From Legionella fallonii LLAP-10 (GTDB lineage: Bacteria > Pseudomonadota > Gammaproteobacteria > Legionellales > Legionellaceae): a DNA stretch of 64,000 nt. The stretch is from assembly GCF_000953135.1 (NCBI RefSeq), contig NZ_LN614827.1:1269001-1333000 (forward strand), read 5' to 3'. Below the pieces are notes generated by a model. That model did no database searches and was not told the origin of the DNA. It was given only the letters and a program-made list of their open reading frames with translations. Positions 25,058 to 35,121 of this stretch are shown piece by piece; positions within the stretch are counted from its first letter, which is position 1; each line of letters begins with the position of its first letter. Position numbers and translations under genes: made by a program.

Positions 25058-27352
25058 TCAATCCGCGACCGAATCGCCCACTGCCCCCCCGCACACCCAG
25101 GCCCGGCTCGCCACCCCCCCCCACCACTGCACGAGCCCCCGCAATATAGCAAAAGAAAAACCCAAACCAGAATCAACAGAATAAGAATTAGGAGTAAACC
25201 AAAAATCATTGACATTAGTCACCCAATTATAAAACTTAAGACTCCGTTCCAGGTTCGAGGACTTAGATGCATCCAATAGAGACGGGTTTTGGGATACATC
25301 ATCAAAGGACCGCTTGGGGTGACAATATTCATGTGCAATATGAGCCGGCACGTCTCTTTGAGATAAACCCACCTTTATCCAAAGTGCCTCCAGGGTCTCC
25401 GAATCTTCATTGTTATCGTATGCCTCAATATAAGTCTTTAATGCCTGCTTCAATGGAGTTAAATCAAAATGGTCACTTCGATATTTGTTCCCCTTTTGGG
25501 TATAGAGCAATCCTCTGGGCTTTTTGAAAAGCTCTTCTCCTATAGGCTCTTCCATCCGTTCGACTCGGTTTAATAGTTCTTTTTTGGTATTATCATCCAT
25601 GTACTGTTCCAGCATGCGACACATGTGGGCGTCTTTGGCCCAATAAGCGTATTCATAAGCAGTACAGGTGAAGGTTCTTCCTGAGTAATCGGTAAAAGGA
25701 ATGTCGCTGGCTGTGAGCAGTTCTTGCGCGAATTCATTATCTTTTTTGAGTAAGTCTTCTGCTTCGTTTTGTTCACCATAAGCCACATGTTGTAAGAATT
25801 GCTTGGCGTCTATTTGGGGTTTGAAATCGGGTCGTTCTTTTTTTAATTCAGCGTTCAGTTGTTCTTTAATTTTTGAATCGTAGGTATTGATTCGTTCATA
25901 CAAGGCTTGTAACTCGGTGCTATTCATGCTCTTTGTATCGATGTCGACTTCACCTTGAACTATTGGGCTTTTATGCGGGATTTCAGTATTTAACTTTCTT
26001 GCCTCTTTGCGTGCTTTTTGCAAGGGCTCTATCAATTCTTTGCTTAACTCAAATAAGTCAGAGCATGCAAACTGAGCAAAACTCGTCCCAATAGACCCTT
26101 GATGGATGACAAAATCACCTTTCTTTTGGCTGTCACATATGAAAAATTCATCGAAATGAGGTGAGTCTTTGATTTGTGCGTAAAGTACTGTAAAACGTTC
26201 GGTAATGAGTTTAACCTCTTCTTGGGTGACGTTTTTTTTAAGCATCAACTCTTTGGCATGTTCGTTTATCCAGGATAGTAGCGTTTTTTCAATGCGTTTG
26301 TGAGCTTTTTGCGCTTTTGCAAGTGTTTGCGCAAGGTCTTTGTTCAATTCAGGATTATTGTCTAGAATCTTTCCAAAATTGGTGTCCTTGCTGACTTTGT
26401 CTTGGGAGACACAATAGATGTTCGTGATGCCTAATAGAAATTGGGTGGCGATAGACCAATCTTCTGCTTGGGTTAAGGAGTTAAAGGGGGATTCAAGAAC
26501 GGTTTTGAATAAATCGGGAGCACAATATGCTAATAAAGCGTCTATGTACTCTTTGGGTGTTGTCTCGACATCAAAAAGCATGGCCTCATCGATGTCTTTT
26601 TGTTCAAGTGCGGCATCTTGTTTGGTTTTGGTGAAATCAATAGATACGTTGAGTAGGTCTTGTACCGTTTTTTGCAGGATGGCTCTTAACTTTTTAAAAT
26701 CAACAGGCAGTTCAAGAGGCTTTAATGGGGCTAGAGCCGTCTCAATCACTTGAGATTTTAAATCCCGAGCTTTATAGGTTAAGGGCTTGTATGCCTTAAT
26801 GAGCGCTTGTTGCAGTGGGGATACTGACTCCTTAATGTCTCGTGCAACGCTCTTGTGCGCAACACTGAATATGGGGTTTGCAGCTTCCGAACGAAGATAT
26901 CCATCTTCTTCTGTGGGGCGTAACACCATGCTGTAGAGATTGGAGGTTTCTCTATTTTGCATGAGCTCTTCCAGGGGTCTTGGGTAACTGGGGAAGCCTT
27001 GGTTTAAACACTCTAGTTCTTTGTGATGTTCAAGTGCCGTGATAACCTTTAAATAGGCATTAATCTGAGTCAGTCGTTCTTGTTTTTGTTTGGTTAAAAG
27101 AGCGTCTTTATTCAAGAGGCTGAGGTCATTTTCTAAGGCCCCCTTATACTTCAATAACTCCCCTTTAAGTGTGGCCTTTTGGTTTGAATTGCTGCCCTTG
27201 CCAAAAAATTCTTGTAAGGACAACACCGCCTTACAGGTGTTGTCGAGACCAATCGATGTGCCGCTGACTACAGGCATCAAGACGTGTATGATGTTGTCTT
27301 CACTGATGTATAGGTATTTGCCAAAGAGCGGTTCTTTAAGGGGTAGTTTCAT
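25058..27352 (-). CDS. large effector candidate with ankyrin-like domain and G-tract-dependent C-terminus
   Basis: The 764-residue protein has no signal peptide. Residues ~1-540 are helical and charged, with no recognised catalytic motif. Residues ~545-640 (from FLQHVAYGEQNEAEDLL through DYSGRTFTCTAYEYAYW to HMCRMLEQYMDD) match a conserved ankyrin-like domain that I associate with several Legionella effector-like proteins. Near the end the minus strand has runs of 5, 9 and 7 G (25140-25136, 25122-25114, 25090-25084). With nine G the frame ends at 25058; loss of one G would join a 55-residue tail (containing RIDLLAIEAIDKARTV) ending at 24946; gain of one G would give a third, Gly/Arg-rich end stopping near 25048. 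The tail frame looks coding, so this copy may be a frameshifted or phase-variable form. Confidence 0.75.
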   Translation of the reverse strand: MKLPLKEPLFGKYLYISEDNIIHVLMPVVSGTSIGLDNTCKAVLSLQEFFGKGSNSNQKATLKGELLKYKGALENDLSLLNKDALLTKQKQERLTQINAYLKVITALEHHKELECLNQGFPSYPRPLEELMQNRETSNLYSMVLRPTEEDGYLRSEAANPIFSVAHKSVARDIKESVSPLQQALIKAYKPLTYKARDLKSQVIETALAPLKPLELPVDFKKLRAILQKTVQDLLNVSIDFTKTKQDAALEQKDIDEAMLFDVETTPKEYIDALLAYCAPDLFKTVLESPFNSLTQAEDWSIATQFLLGITNIYCVSQDKVSKDTNFGKILDNNPELNKDLAQTLAKAQKAHKRIEKTLLSWINEHAKELMLKKNVTQEEVKLITERFTVLYAQIKDSPHFDEFFICDSQKKGDFVIHQGSIGTSFAQFACSDLFELSKELIEPLQKARKEARKLNTEIPHKSPIVQGEVDIDTKSMNSTELQALYERINTYDSKIKEQLNAELKKERPDFKPQIDAKQFLQHVAYGEQNEAEDLLKKDNEFAQELLTASDIPFTDYSGRTFTCTAYEYAYWAKDAHMCRMLEQYMDDNTKKELLNRVERMEEPIGEELFKKPRGLLYTQKGNKYRSDHFDLTPLKQALKTYIEAYDNNEDSETLEALWIKVGLSQRDVPAHIAHEYCHPKRSFDDVSQNPSLLDASKSSNLERSLKFYNWVTNVNDFWFTPNSYSVDSGLGFSFAILRGLVQWWGGVASRAWVCGGAVGDSVAD

Positions 27353-27450
27353 GATGTTGCGCTTTATTTGGTTGCTTTATAATATAAAACATCGCGCCTT
27401 TAACTGCTAGTTTCAGATTAAAAAATGAGAGAATGCACGCTTTGGTAGTT

Positions 27451-27541
27451 AACCACTCAAATTACCAGAACGGAGTTTGTGTATTCAGTGCGCAACCTAA
27501 TTAGCAAAAAACAGCAACTTTCTACTTCAATTTGAGTGGTT
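27451..27541. repeat. 91-bp element with perfect 13-bp terminal inverted repeats
   Basis: AACCACTCAAATT at 27451-27463 is repeated inverted as AATTTGAGTGGTT at 27529-27541 around 65 bases without coding potential. It lies between alaX and the large effector-like gene, both on the minus strand. It may be a miniature insertion element or a long-range hairpin. Confidence 0.55.
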
Positions 27542-27592
27542 GATCAATCCGTGAAAAGTTGAGAATGACGTTATAGTCTACAAAAGAATATT

Positions 27593-28309
27593 TTATGCAA
27601 GATGATAACTTATTTTTAATCTATCTTGCTTGATTTTTGCTTTAATTAATTGCACTTCCTTTAATTCATTTAATTGACTTACATGGGTTCCTCCACAAGG
27701 TTGAAAGGGATGGTCACCAATTTTAATAAGGCGAATTTGTTCCTCTTCGGGTATGGCGTAGGGAAGATTAGGGCAATATTGTTGCAACTCCTTTCCTGAA
27801 ATAAATAATGTATCAAGAGAGGGGGCGCTCTTGATTATATGATTTATCTTCTGATTTAATTCTTCCAGATCTATAGCATTTGTTGATTGCTTCGATTTAA
27901 ATTCAACATAAGCCTCTCCAGGAAAGTGATGACCTTTTATGGCCATCCATTCAGGATGGATTTTTTCCATGATATTACTGAGCAAATGTCCGGCGGTATG
28001 GAGACGGGTATGCAACCACCTTTTACTAGTGTCAATCTTACTAAATACGGTTTCTCCGTAATTAAACGAATATGGCTGTTTCGTATAATGACGTACTTCA
28101 TTATTAATCGTACGCACATGATGAATTTCAATGATTTGATCGTTAATTATCATTGTTCCTTGATCAGCTGGTTGCCCACCACCTTGTGGGTAAAAAATAG
28201 TGCTATCTAGTGTTATATACGCGCCTAATTCGTCGATACCGTGATTTTGATATTGGGCAGCATACTCAGTAAGTCCAGGATTTTTTAAATAGTACAGTAT
28301 GGTTTTCAT
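27593..28309 (-). CDS. alaX: AlaX-type alanyl-tRNA editing protein
   Basis: This stand-alone editing enzyme hydrolyses tRNA-Ala wrongly charged with serine or glycine. The 238-residue length fits the AlaX form with an N-terminal beta-domain (YPQGGGQPADQG, as in alanyl-tRNA synthetase) and the editing core with both metal motifs, HTAGH (residues ~103-107) and CGGTH (~210). The start codon at 28309 gives the expected N-terminus. It is divergent from the MarR-GNAT gene. Confidence 0.93.
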   Translation of the reverse strand: MKTILYYLKNPGLTEYAAQYQNHGIDELGAYITLDSTIFYPQGGGQPADQGTMIINDQIIEIHHVRTINNEVRHYTKQPYSFNYGETVFSKIDTSKRWLHTRLHTAGHLLSNIMEKIHPEWMAIKGHHFPGEAYVEFKSKQSTNAIDLEELNQKINHIIKSAPSLDTLFISGKELQQYCPNLPYAIPEEEQIRLIKIGDHPFQPCGGTHVSQLNELKEVQLIKAKIKQDRLKISYHLA

Positions 28310-28450
28310 TTGTTTTAATAAAAATATAGTAAATTTGAAACTAGTTTAATAAAAAAATAATTTTTAAGCAATTAAATAATGTGCTTTATTTTGGTTGTTT
28401 ATGTAAAATATATAAATAGTGAAACTAATTTTATAATTATGAGATTGATA

Positions 28451-29410
28451 ATGAACAATGATTCCATCGATTTATTAAGGCATTACTCGCGAAAATTGGT
28501 AAGAGAGTTAGGGATGTTGCAGTTAAATAAAATGGAAGCAAAAGAACAACCTTCTTATTGGCATACCTTAATAGAAATTAATAAAGAACCCGATCTGACT
28601 GTTTCCAAACTAAGTCAATTACTTTTAATTTCATTACCCACGGCGTCACGCATCGTATTTACTTTAATTAAAGATGGATTAGTGACCACAAGAGAAGGAC
28701 TGGATAAGCGTGAACGATTTTTGAATATCACTGATAAGGGGCGAGAGAAAATTGATTATATCGATGACTATTCTAATAACAAAATAAAAAGGGCATTTCA
28801 TTTTTTAACCTTGGAAGAAAGGACTCAATTAATCAATTCAATAGAAAAATATGCCAATGCTTTAGAGAAAGGTCGTCAAATCCGTGATCAGGTTAAAATA
28901 TTAAGATTATCTTCCTCTCGTACATTACGTAAGCAAATTATATCTATGATAGAGCACATTCAAGTCCAAGAATTTAATCTGCCGATTACTCCGGAAATCA
29001 ATGCACCTATTCTTAAGGCGGAAGAGGAGTACTATTATCACAGAACCTGTAATTTTTGGTATGCTACAGATGATAAAGGAGCCATTATCGGATGTATAGG
29101 ATTAAAAAAACTGAATGAAAAACAAGCTGAAGTGAAAAAGTTTTTTGTCATATCTGAATATAGAGGACTAGGTGTAGCCCAACAATTAATGCATCATTTG
29201 GTTAAAAGTAGTTTAAAACATGGCTTTGAAGAGCTATTTCTAGGCACTGTTGGCGTTTTAGATGCGGCCCAGCGTTTTTACGTAAAAAATGGGTTTAGGA
29301 TTATTAAAAAAGAATTATTGCCCAAGCAATTTCAATTATGTTTGCTAGACACTCATTTTTATGGTGGCGATACTCATGAGATACAGAAAGCACTGAGCAG
29401 ATTATTATAG
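28451..29410 (+). CDS. MarR-type regulator fused to a GNAT acetyltransferase
   Basis: The 319-residue product joins two domains. Residues ~1-150 are a winged helix-turn-helix of the MarR family (LTVSKLSQLLLISLPTASRI, then the DKRERFLNITDKGREKI wing). Residues ~165-315 are a GNAT acetyltransferase with GCIGLKKLNEKQAEVKKFFV and the acetyl-CoA loop EYRGLGVAQQLM. Such fusions are a known bacterial architecture and may couple DNA binding to acetylation. I choose the ATG at 28451, with TGAGA six bases upstream; an in-frame extension to 28379 adds residues without family similarity. Confidence 0.88.
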   Translation: MNNDSIDLLRHYSRKLVRELGMLQLNKMEAKEQPSYWHTLIEINKEPDLTVSKLSQLLLISLPTASRIVFTLIKDGLVTTREGLDKRERFLNITDKGREKIDYIDDYSNNKIKRAFHFLTLEERTQLINSIEKYANALEKGRQIRDQVKILRLSSSRTLRKQIISMIEHIQVQEFNLPITPEINAPILKAEEEYYYHRTCNFWYATDDKGAIIGCIGLKKLNEKQAEVKKFFVISEYRGLGVAQQLMHHLVKSSLKHGFEELFLGTVGVLDAAQRFYVKNGFRIIKKELLPKQFQLCLLDTHFYGGDTHEIQKALSRLL

Positions 29411-29453
29411 AAATAAGAATTGTGGATGTTGTATTCACGTTTTTTTATTTACT

Positions 29454-29645
29454 TTACAGTCTGATATCAATATTCTTAGCCTTTTTGCATTGTTCTTTGG
29501 CTGCTGATACTTCATTTTGCTTTACTATTTCGGGATAAGGAAGTGAAAATCTTTGCTTCTCACCGGTTCTGGGGGAATTGAGTTTCCTATCCCGAACTGA
29601 CGTTATTTTATAGACAGAGAAAAGTCCAAATAAGATCAATATCAA
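29454..29645 (-). pseudogene. possible C-terminal fragment of an HU-like DNA-binding protein
   Basis: A short minus-strand frame without an ATG reads LFGLFSVYKITSV..., then NSPRTGEKQRF and a Lys-rich end, reminiscent of the GFGTFSV...NPxTGE arm region of HU/IHF proteins. The N-terminal dimerisation half is missing and the spacing in the arm is off by about three residues. It may be a remnant or a coincidental open frame. Confidence 0.22.
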
Positions 29646-29672
29646 CAGGCATCTAGTTTGATGGAGTGCTTA

Positions 29673-30989
29673 ATGGGTTCAGACCTTGTTTATCTTTTGA
29701 AAAGAAGGCGATTTTTGCCTCTGTTTCTTACTCAATTTTTTGGCGCTTTTAATGATAATGCGTTCAAGTTAGCGATGCTGACTATGATTAGTTATCATTT
29801 AAGTCATTCACAAGCACAGTCAGAATTGTACCAAGCTATGGCGGGTGCTTTATTCATACTGCCGTTCTTTCTTTTTTCTGCCACTGCAGGGCAGTTAGCT
29901 GACAAATATGATAAAGCCCTAATGACACGATTGGTCAAAGTGTTAGAAGTATTGTTAATGCTTATTGGTAGTTTTGCTTTTTATTATGGCAATATTTTTT
30001 TCATGATGGTTACTTTGACAGGCATGGGAGTACATTCTGCTTTTTTTGGTCCAATAAAATATGCCATTCTGCCTGATCATTTACCTAGAGAAGATTTGCT
30101 TGGAGCAACAGGACTCATTGAGGCTAGTACTTTTTTGGCGATTTTACTGGGTACCACATTAGGTACTTTAGCCATAGGTACAACAAACTCGACACCTTTA
30201 GCTGCAATTTTTATGACCGTCATTGTGGCATGTTCCGGATTAATTTCCAGTTGGTTTATTCCTAATGCTCCTTCGGTTGTGCCAAACTTAAAAGTAGATT
30301 TCCATCTATGGCGAGCTACTATTCGGATGTTGAAGCAAGCTAAAAATGAGCAGGGAGCTTTACTGGCTATTTTAACTATTTCTTGGTTTTGGCTTATTGG
30401 AGCCGTTTTGCTAACGAAGTTACCGGATTATACTCATTACATTTTAGGCGCCAATACCTCTGTTTTTGCCTTATTTCTTGCTTTATTTTCTATAGGTATT
30501 GCGTTGGGTTCACTATTGATAAGTCGTATTTTACAAGGGCGTATTACATTATCTATTGTACCTTGGGCGATGTTAGCATTTACTTGTTTTGCCTTTGATT
30601 TGTATTGGGCCTCTCCAATTATTGAAGCCAAAGAGCCTCTTTTAACTTTATCATCGTTTTTTACTTATTCTACTCATTGGCGAATTTCCTTTGATTTGCT
30701 CATGTTGGCGATAAGTGCAGGCATATTTGTTGTGCCTCTCTATGCTTATTTGCAGGTTGCTAGCACTCCTGAAACGAGAGCTCGAACTATAGCAGCTAAT
30801 AACATTTATAATTCATTATTTATGGTATTGGGCACGGTCTTTGTGATGTTGCTATTAAAGCTTAAAATCTCTATTCCTCATGTATTTTTAATATTGAGCC
30901 TGTTAAATATGATTACTGCTGTTTGCTTATGGATTAGTTTACAGCAGAAAAAGAATGCTATAAATGAGAGTGATGAAACGATTAATTAG
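29673..30989 (+). CDS. MFS transporter, LplT-like lysophospholipid permease
   Basis: The 438-residue inner-membrane protein has about twelve hydrophobic segments. FLTQFFGAFNDNAFK in the first helix, the ADKYDKALMTRLVKVLE cytoplasmic loop and the FFGPIKYAILPDHL segment are the hallmark of the LplT group of the major facilitator superfamily, which flips lysophospholipids inward for re-acylation. The ATG at 29673 has GGAG six bases upstream; ATG at 29661 is an alternative. No acyltransferase gene (aas) is adjacent. Confidence 0.85.
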   Translation: MGSDLVYLLKRRRFLPLFLTQFFGAFNDNAFKLAMLTMISYHLSHSQAQSELYQAMAGALFILPFFLFSATAGQLADKYDKALMTRLVKVLEVLLMLIGSFAFYYGNIFFMMVTLTGMGVHSAFFGPIKYAILPDHLPREDLLGATGLIEASTFLAILLGTTLGTLAIGTTNSTPLAAIFMTVIVACSGLISSWFIPNAPSVVPNLKVDFHLWRATIRMLKQAKNEQGALLAILTISWFWLIGAVLLTKLPDYTHYILGANTSVFALFLALFSIGIALGSLLISRILQGRITLSIVPWAMLAFTCFAFDLYWASPIIEAKEPLLTLSSFFTYSTHWRISFDLLMLAISAGIFVVPLYAYLQVASTPETRARTIAANNIYNSLFMVLGTVFVMLLLKLKISIPHVFLILSLLNMITAVCLWISLQQKKNAINESDETIN

Positions 30990-31013
30990 TCAGGGTAAGA
31001 CTTAATCTACTTA

Positions 31014-31101
31014 CTGTCATCCAGAGCGCAGCGAAGGATCTCCAGTCAAACGCATTGTGCCACTTTCAGGAGATCCGTCGTCGCAAGCTCCTCTGAATGA
31101 C

Positions 31102-31103
<2 letters not shown>
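31014..31103. repeat. dispersed ~90-bp palindromic repeat, copy 3
   Basis: This best-preserved copy runs from CTGTCATCCAGAGCGCAGCG to CTCTGAATGACAG with inner GGATCTCC and GGAGATCC arms. It lies between the transporter and hemF and is directly joined to the 31102 palindrome. Confidence 0.85.
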
Positions 31104-32120
<1,017 letters not shown>

Positions 32121-32184
32121 TTAAGCTAGTAAAATGTTAACAGACTCTAGTTAGTTTCTGAATTATTTTCTCATTCTTTTGATG

Positions 32185-32201
32185 TTGGCACAATGTTTGC
32201 A
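32185..32201 (+). promoter_or_regulatory. sigma-54 promoter of the flg operon
   Basis: TTGGCACAATGTTTGCA has the invariant GG (32187-32188) and GC (32199-32200) with the ten-base separation of -24/-12 promoters and matches the full TGGCAC-N5-TTGC consensus. It lies 32 bases before flgB. RpoN with the activator FleQ is known to control this operon in Legionella. Confidence 0.9.
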
Positions 32202-32232
32202 TTGTTAATGCGAATTGAAAACAGGAGTGTTT

Positions 32233-32625
32233 ATGGCCCTTAATCTAGATACTTATTTAGGGATTCATGCTAAAGCCTTGATGGCAAGGGATAAGCGAGC
32301 ATCGCAATTAGCTAATAACTTGGCTAACGTTAATACCCCCAATTATAAAGCAATGGATGTTGATTTTAATGAATATTTGACTGCTAGCATGCAGGGAGGT
32401 GCGCAGCAAATTAAAACAACAACGGCTAATCATATCAATACTAATGCTGATTTTAGCGCCAATTTAAAATACAGGGTAACTTCTCAAGCAACATTAGACG
32501 GTAATACCGTAGATAAGGACATGGAAACGATGGAGTTTGCGCGAAATTCGCTAAATTATCAGGCCAGTTTGAGCTTTTTGGATAATAAAATTAAATCCAT
32601 GATGACTGCATTGAAGGGAGAGTAA
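32233..32625 (+). CDS. flgB: flagellar proximal rod protein FlgB
   Basis: FlgB forms part of the rod that joins the MS ring to the hook. The 130-residue protein has the rod-family N-terminus LANNLANVNTPNYKA and a C-terminal helix ending in LSFLDNKIKSMMTALKGE. I use the ATG at 32233, with AGGAG upstream, over one 18 bases earlier. It is the first gene of flgBCDEFGHIJKL. Confidence 0.96.
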   Translation: MALNLDTYLGIHAKALMARDKRASQLANNLANVNTPNYKAMDVDFNEYLTASMQGGAQQIKTTTANHINTNADFSANLKYRVTSQATLDGNTVDKDMETMEFARNSLNYQASLSFLDNKIKSMMTALKGE

Positions 32626-32627
32626 TC

Positions 32628-33050
32628 GTGTCATTAAATACAGTTTTTGATATCGCTGGTTCTGCAATGAGTGCTGAAACAGTACGTTTAAGCACTAGCG
32701 TGCAAAATATGAGCAACTCTAATGTGACTGCTAGCACACCAGAAGAGGTGTATCAGCCCAAATACCCCGTCTTTCAAACTGTTCAGGAATCGCAAAATCA
32801 ATGGATGGGCGATCAGATAAAAGCCGGAGTTCAGGTTAAGGGGATGTATCAGAGTGACATTGAGCCCTCTAAACGTTATGAACCTAATAATCCTATTGCC
32901 GATGACAAAGGTTTTGTTTATACGACAAATATCAATTATGTTGAAGAAATGGCCAATGTGATTTCGGCTTCAAGATCCTACCAAATGAACATTGAATTAC
33001 TAAATACAACAAAACAATTAATGCAACGGACATTACAATTAGGTGAGTAA
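32628..33050 (+). CDS. flgC: flagellar rod protein FlgC
   Basis: FlgC is another proximal rod subunit, exported by the flagellar type III system. The 140-residue length, an N-terminal MSAETVRLSTSVQNMSNSN region in place of the usual LxxxxxNxANxxT motif, and the C-terminal NYVEEMANVISASRSYQMNIE helix identify it. It starts two bases after flgB with GTG as initiation codon. Confidence 0.95.
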   Translation: MSLNTVFDIAGSAMSAETVRLSTSVQNMSNSNVTASTPEEVYQPKYPVFQTVQESQNQWMGDQIKAGVQVKGMYQSDIEPSKRYEPNNPIADDKGFVYTTNINYVEEMANVISASRSYQMNIELLNTTKQLMQRTLQLGE

Positions 33051-33060
33051 GGGGAAAGGG

Positions 33061-33738
33061 ATGACTACAAATTCAGTTAATAGTTCCAATACTGCAGCAG
33101 ATTTAGGTTTGAACCAGCCTCAGCCGGTTTCCAAAAATAGTCTAGGTCAAAAAGATTTTCTTCGTCTGATGGTGGCACAAATAAAAAATCAAGATCCCAT
33201 GCAACCGCAAGCTAATGGCGAATTCCTATCTCAACTTGCACAGTTCAGTACTAATGATGGGGTTACGAAAATGCAAGAGTCTTTACAACAGATGGCTACA
33301 TCGTTACAGTCTAATCAAGCACTACAAGCCTCGGCTTTGGTAGGGCGTAAAGTTTTAGTGAATAGTAACCATCTTAGTTTAGGTACAGAAGGGGATGTAA
33401 AAGCAGCTATTGATATGCCCGCTGGTCTTAATAATTTAACTGCGTCTGTATACTCTGAGTCAGGTGAGTTGATCAAAAATATTCCATTGGGTCAACCACA
33501 ACCTGGTTTTTTCCAGTTTAGCTGGGATGGTATGGGACAAAATAATCAACGCGTTGCTGCTGGTAATTATAAAATTGCTGTTCGTGGTATTTATGGCGGG
33601 AAAGAGGTGTCATTAAATACAATGACTTCAGCTAATGTGGATAGCGTTAGTTTGGGGCAAAATGGAGAAGGGTTAAAACTTAATGTAGCTGGAGTTGGTT
33701 CAATACCATTAGATCAAGTAAGACAGATCACCGTGTAA
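33061..33738 (+). CDS. flgD: flagellar hook-assembly scaffold FlgD
   Basis: FlgD caps the growing hook. The 225-residue protein has the conserved LGQKDFLRLMVAQIKNQDPM segment near residue 30, and a C-terminal FlgD Ig-like and tudor-like part (YSESGELIKN, FSWDGMGQNNQRVAAGNY). The ATG at 33061 follows a GGGAAAGGG ribosome binding site; a GTG at 33043 overlapping flgC is less likely. Confidence 0.95.
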   Translation: MTTNSVNSSNTAADLGLNQPQPVSKNSLGQKDFLRLMVAQIKNQDPMQPQANGEFLSQLAQFSTNDGVTKMQESLQQMATSLQSNQALQASALVGRKVLVNSNHLSLGTEGDVKAAIDMPAGLNNLTASVYSESGELIKNIPLGQPQPGFFQFSWDGMGQNNQRVAAGNYKIAVRGIYGGKEVSLNTMTSANVDSVSLGQNGEGLKLNVAGVGSIPLDQVRQITV

Positions 33739-33797
33739 AGTATGTTATCAATACCCTAGAAAAGGGAATACTAAAAAATTACAAGCAGGAGGCTAAT

Positions 33798-35111
33798 ATG
33801 TCTTTTAATACAGCGCTGAGTGGGATTCAAGCAGCAAGTAGTGCTCTCGATGTAACCGGTAATAATATTGCTAATGCGGCAACAGTGGGTTTTAAAGGTT
33901 CGCGAGCTGAGTTTGCTGATATCTATAATACTAATGCTTATGGAGCGAGTGCAAATGCAATAGGCGGCGGTGTATCCCTTTCGCGAGTCAGTCAGTCATT
34001 TGCCAATGGGGACCTTTACGGAACAAATAATACTTTAGATCTTGCAATTAATGGCTCCGGATTTTTTATCTTAGATGATGGTGGGGCTAAGGCTTATACT
34101 CGTTCTGGTCAATTTGGTTTAAATAACCAGAATTATATAGTAAATGCAAATAATCAAAAATTAGTCGGTTTGCTTGCTGATAATAATGGAAACATTACCA
34201 ACGTGGCGGGTGACTTACAAATAAATACAGCGAATATAATACCTAAAACCACCTCTTTAGTGACCACCGGTTTAAATTTAAATGCAGGGAGCACACCTAC
34301 TGCGGTTGATTGGACTGGAGGGGCTACCCCAGTTAGTGATACTTATAACAACACCACTTCATCCACTATTTATGACAGTTTAGGGAATTCTCACGTCTTA
34401 AGCATGTATTTTATAAAGGCAGACCCTAATGCAGTCGCTGGTGCTCCGAATGCCGCTTCTCCTCCAGGCACTCAAGATCAATGGTATGTTGCATTTCAGA
34501 TTGATAACCAAAATGTTCCCGCAAATGGTGGACTGCAAAACACCAATAACTTATATAGGGTAAATTTTAATCCAGATGGTTCTTTTGCTGGCGTCCAGGA
34601 TACCACAGACACTACTTTAGCTAATCATTTAATTCCTTTAACAATGACTCTTAATAACGGGGCTAATCCATTAAGCTTTAATGTTGATTTATCAGAAAGT
34701 ACTCAATTTGGTAGTCCATTTGCTGTTCAGTCCGTAAATAATGATGGCTATACCACAGGTAGTCTGGCAGGTCTGACTATAGGTGATACAGGAATTATAT
34801 TTGGACGCTATACTAATGGCCAATCTATGGCTATGGGACAAATACAATTAGCTAATTTTGCTGATATAGCTGGTTTGCAAAATATAGGAAATACTTCTTG
34901 GGCTCAAACGACGGCTTCGGGACAAGCCTTAGTTAGCACTGCGGGTTCCAGTAGTCTAGGTTCAATTGTTTCTGGAAGTCTTGAACAATCCAATGTCAAT
35001 ATTACTAATGAACTCGTTGATTTAATAACAGAACAACGTAATTTCCAGGCGAATGCCCAGACTATACGTACTGGTGATGCAGTGACACAAACAATCATCA
35101 ATATACGTTAG
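33798..35111 (+). CDS. flgE: flagellar hook protein FlgE
   Basis: FlgE polymerises into the hook. The 437-residue product begins SFNTALSGIQAASSALDVTG and NNIANAATVGFKGSRAEFAD, has a SGFFILDD segment and ends with the polymerisation helix SNVNITNELVDLITEQRNFQANAQTI. An AGGAGG site precedes the start. Variable central domains are Asn/Thr-rich. Confidence 0.96.
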   Translation: MSFNTALSGIQAASSALDVTGNNIANAATVGFKGSRAEFADIYNTNAYGASANAIGGGVSLSRVSQSFANGDLYGTNNTLDLAINGSGFFILDDGGAKAYTRSGQFGLNNQNYIVNANNQKLVGLLADNNGNITNVAGDLQINTANIIPKTTSLVTTGLNLNAGSTPTAVDWTGGATPVSDTYNNTTSSTIYDSLGNSHVLSMYFIKADPNAVAGAPNAASPPGTQDQWYVAFQIDNQNVPANGGLQNTNNLYRVNFNPDGSFAGVQDTTDTTLANHLIPLTMTLNNGANPLSFNVDLSESTQFGSPFAVQSVNNDGYTTGSLAGLTIGDTGIIFGRYTNGQSMAMGQIQLANFADIAGLQNIGNTSWAQTTASGQALVSTAGSSSLGSIVSGSLEQSNVNITNELVDLITEQRNFQANAQTIRTGDAVTQTIINIR

Positions 35112-35121
35112 GAGGTAAATT

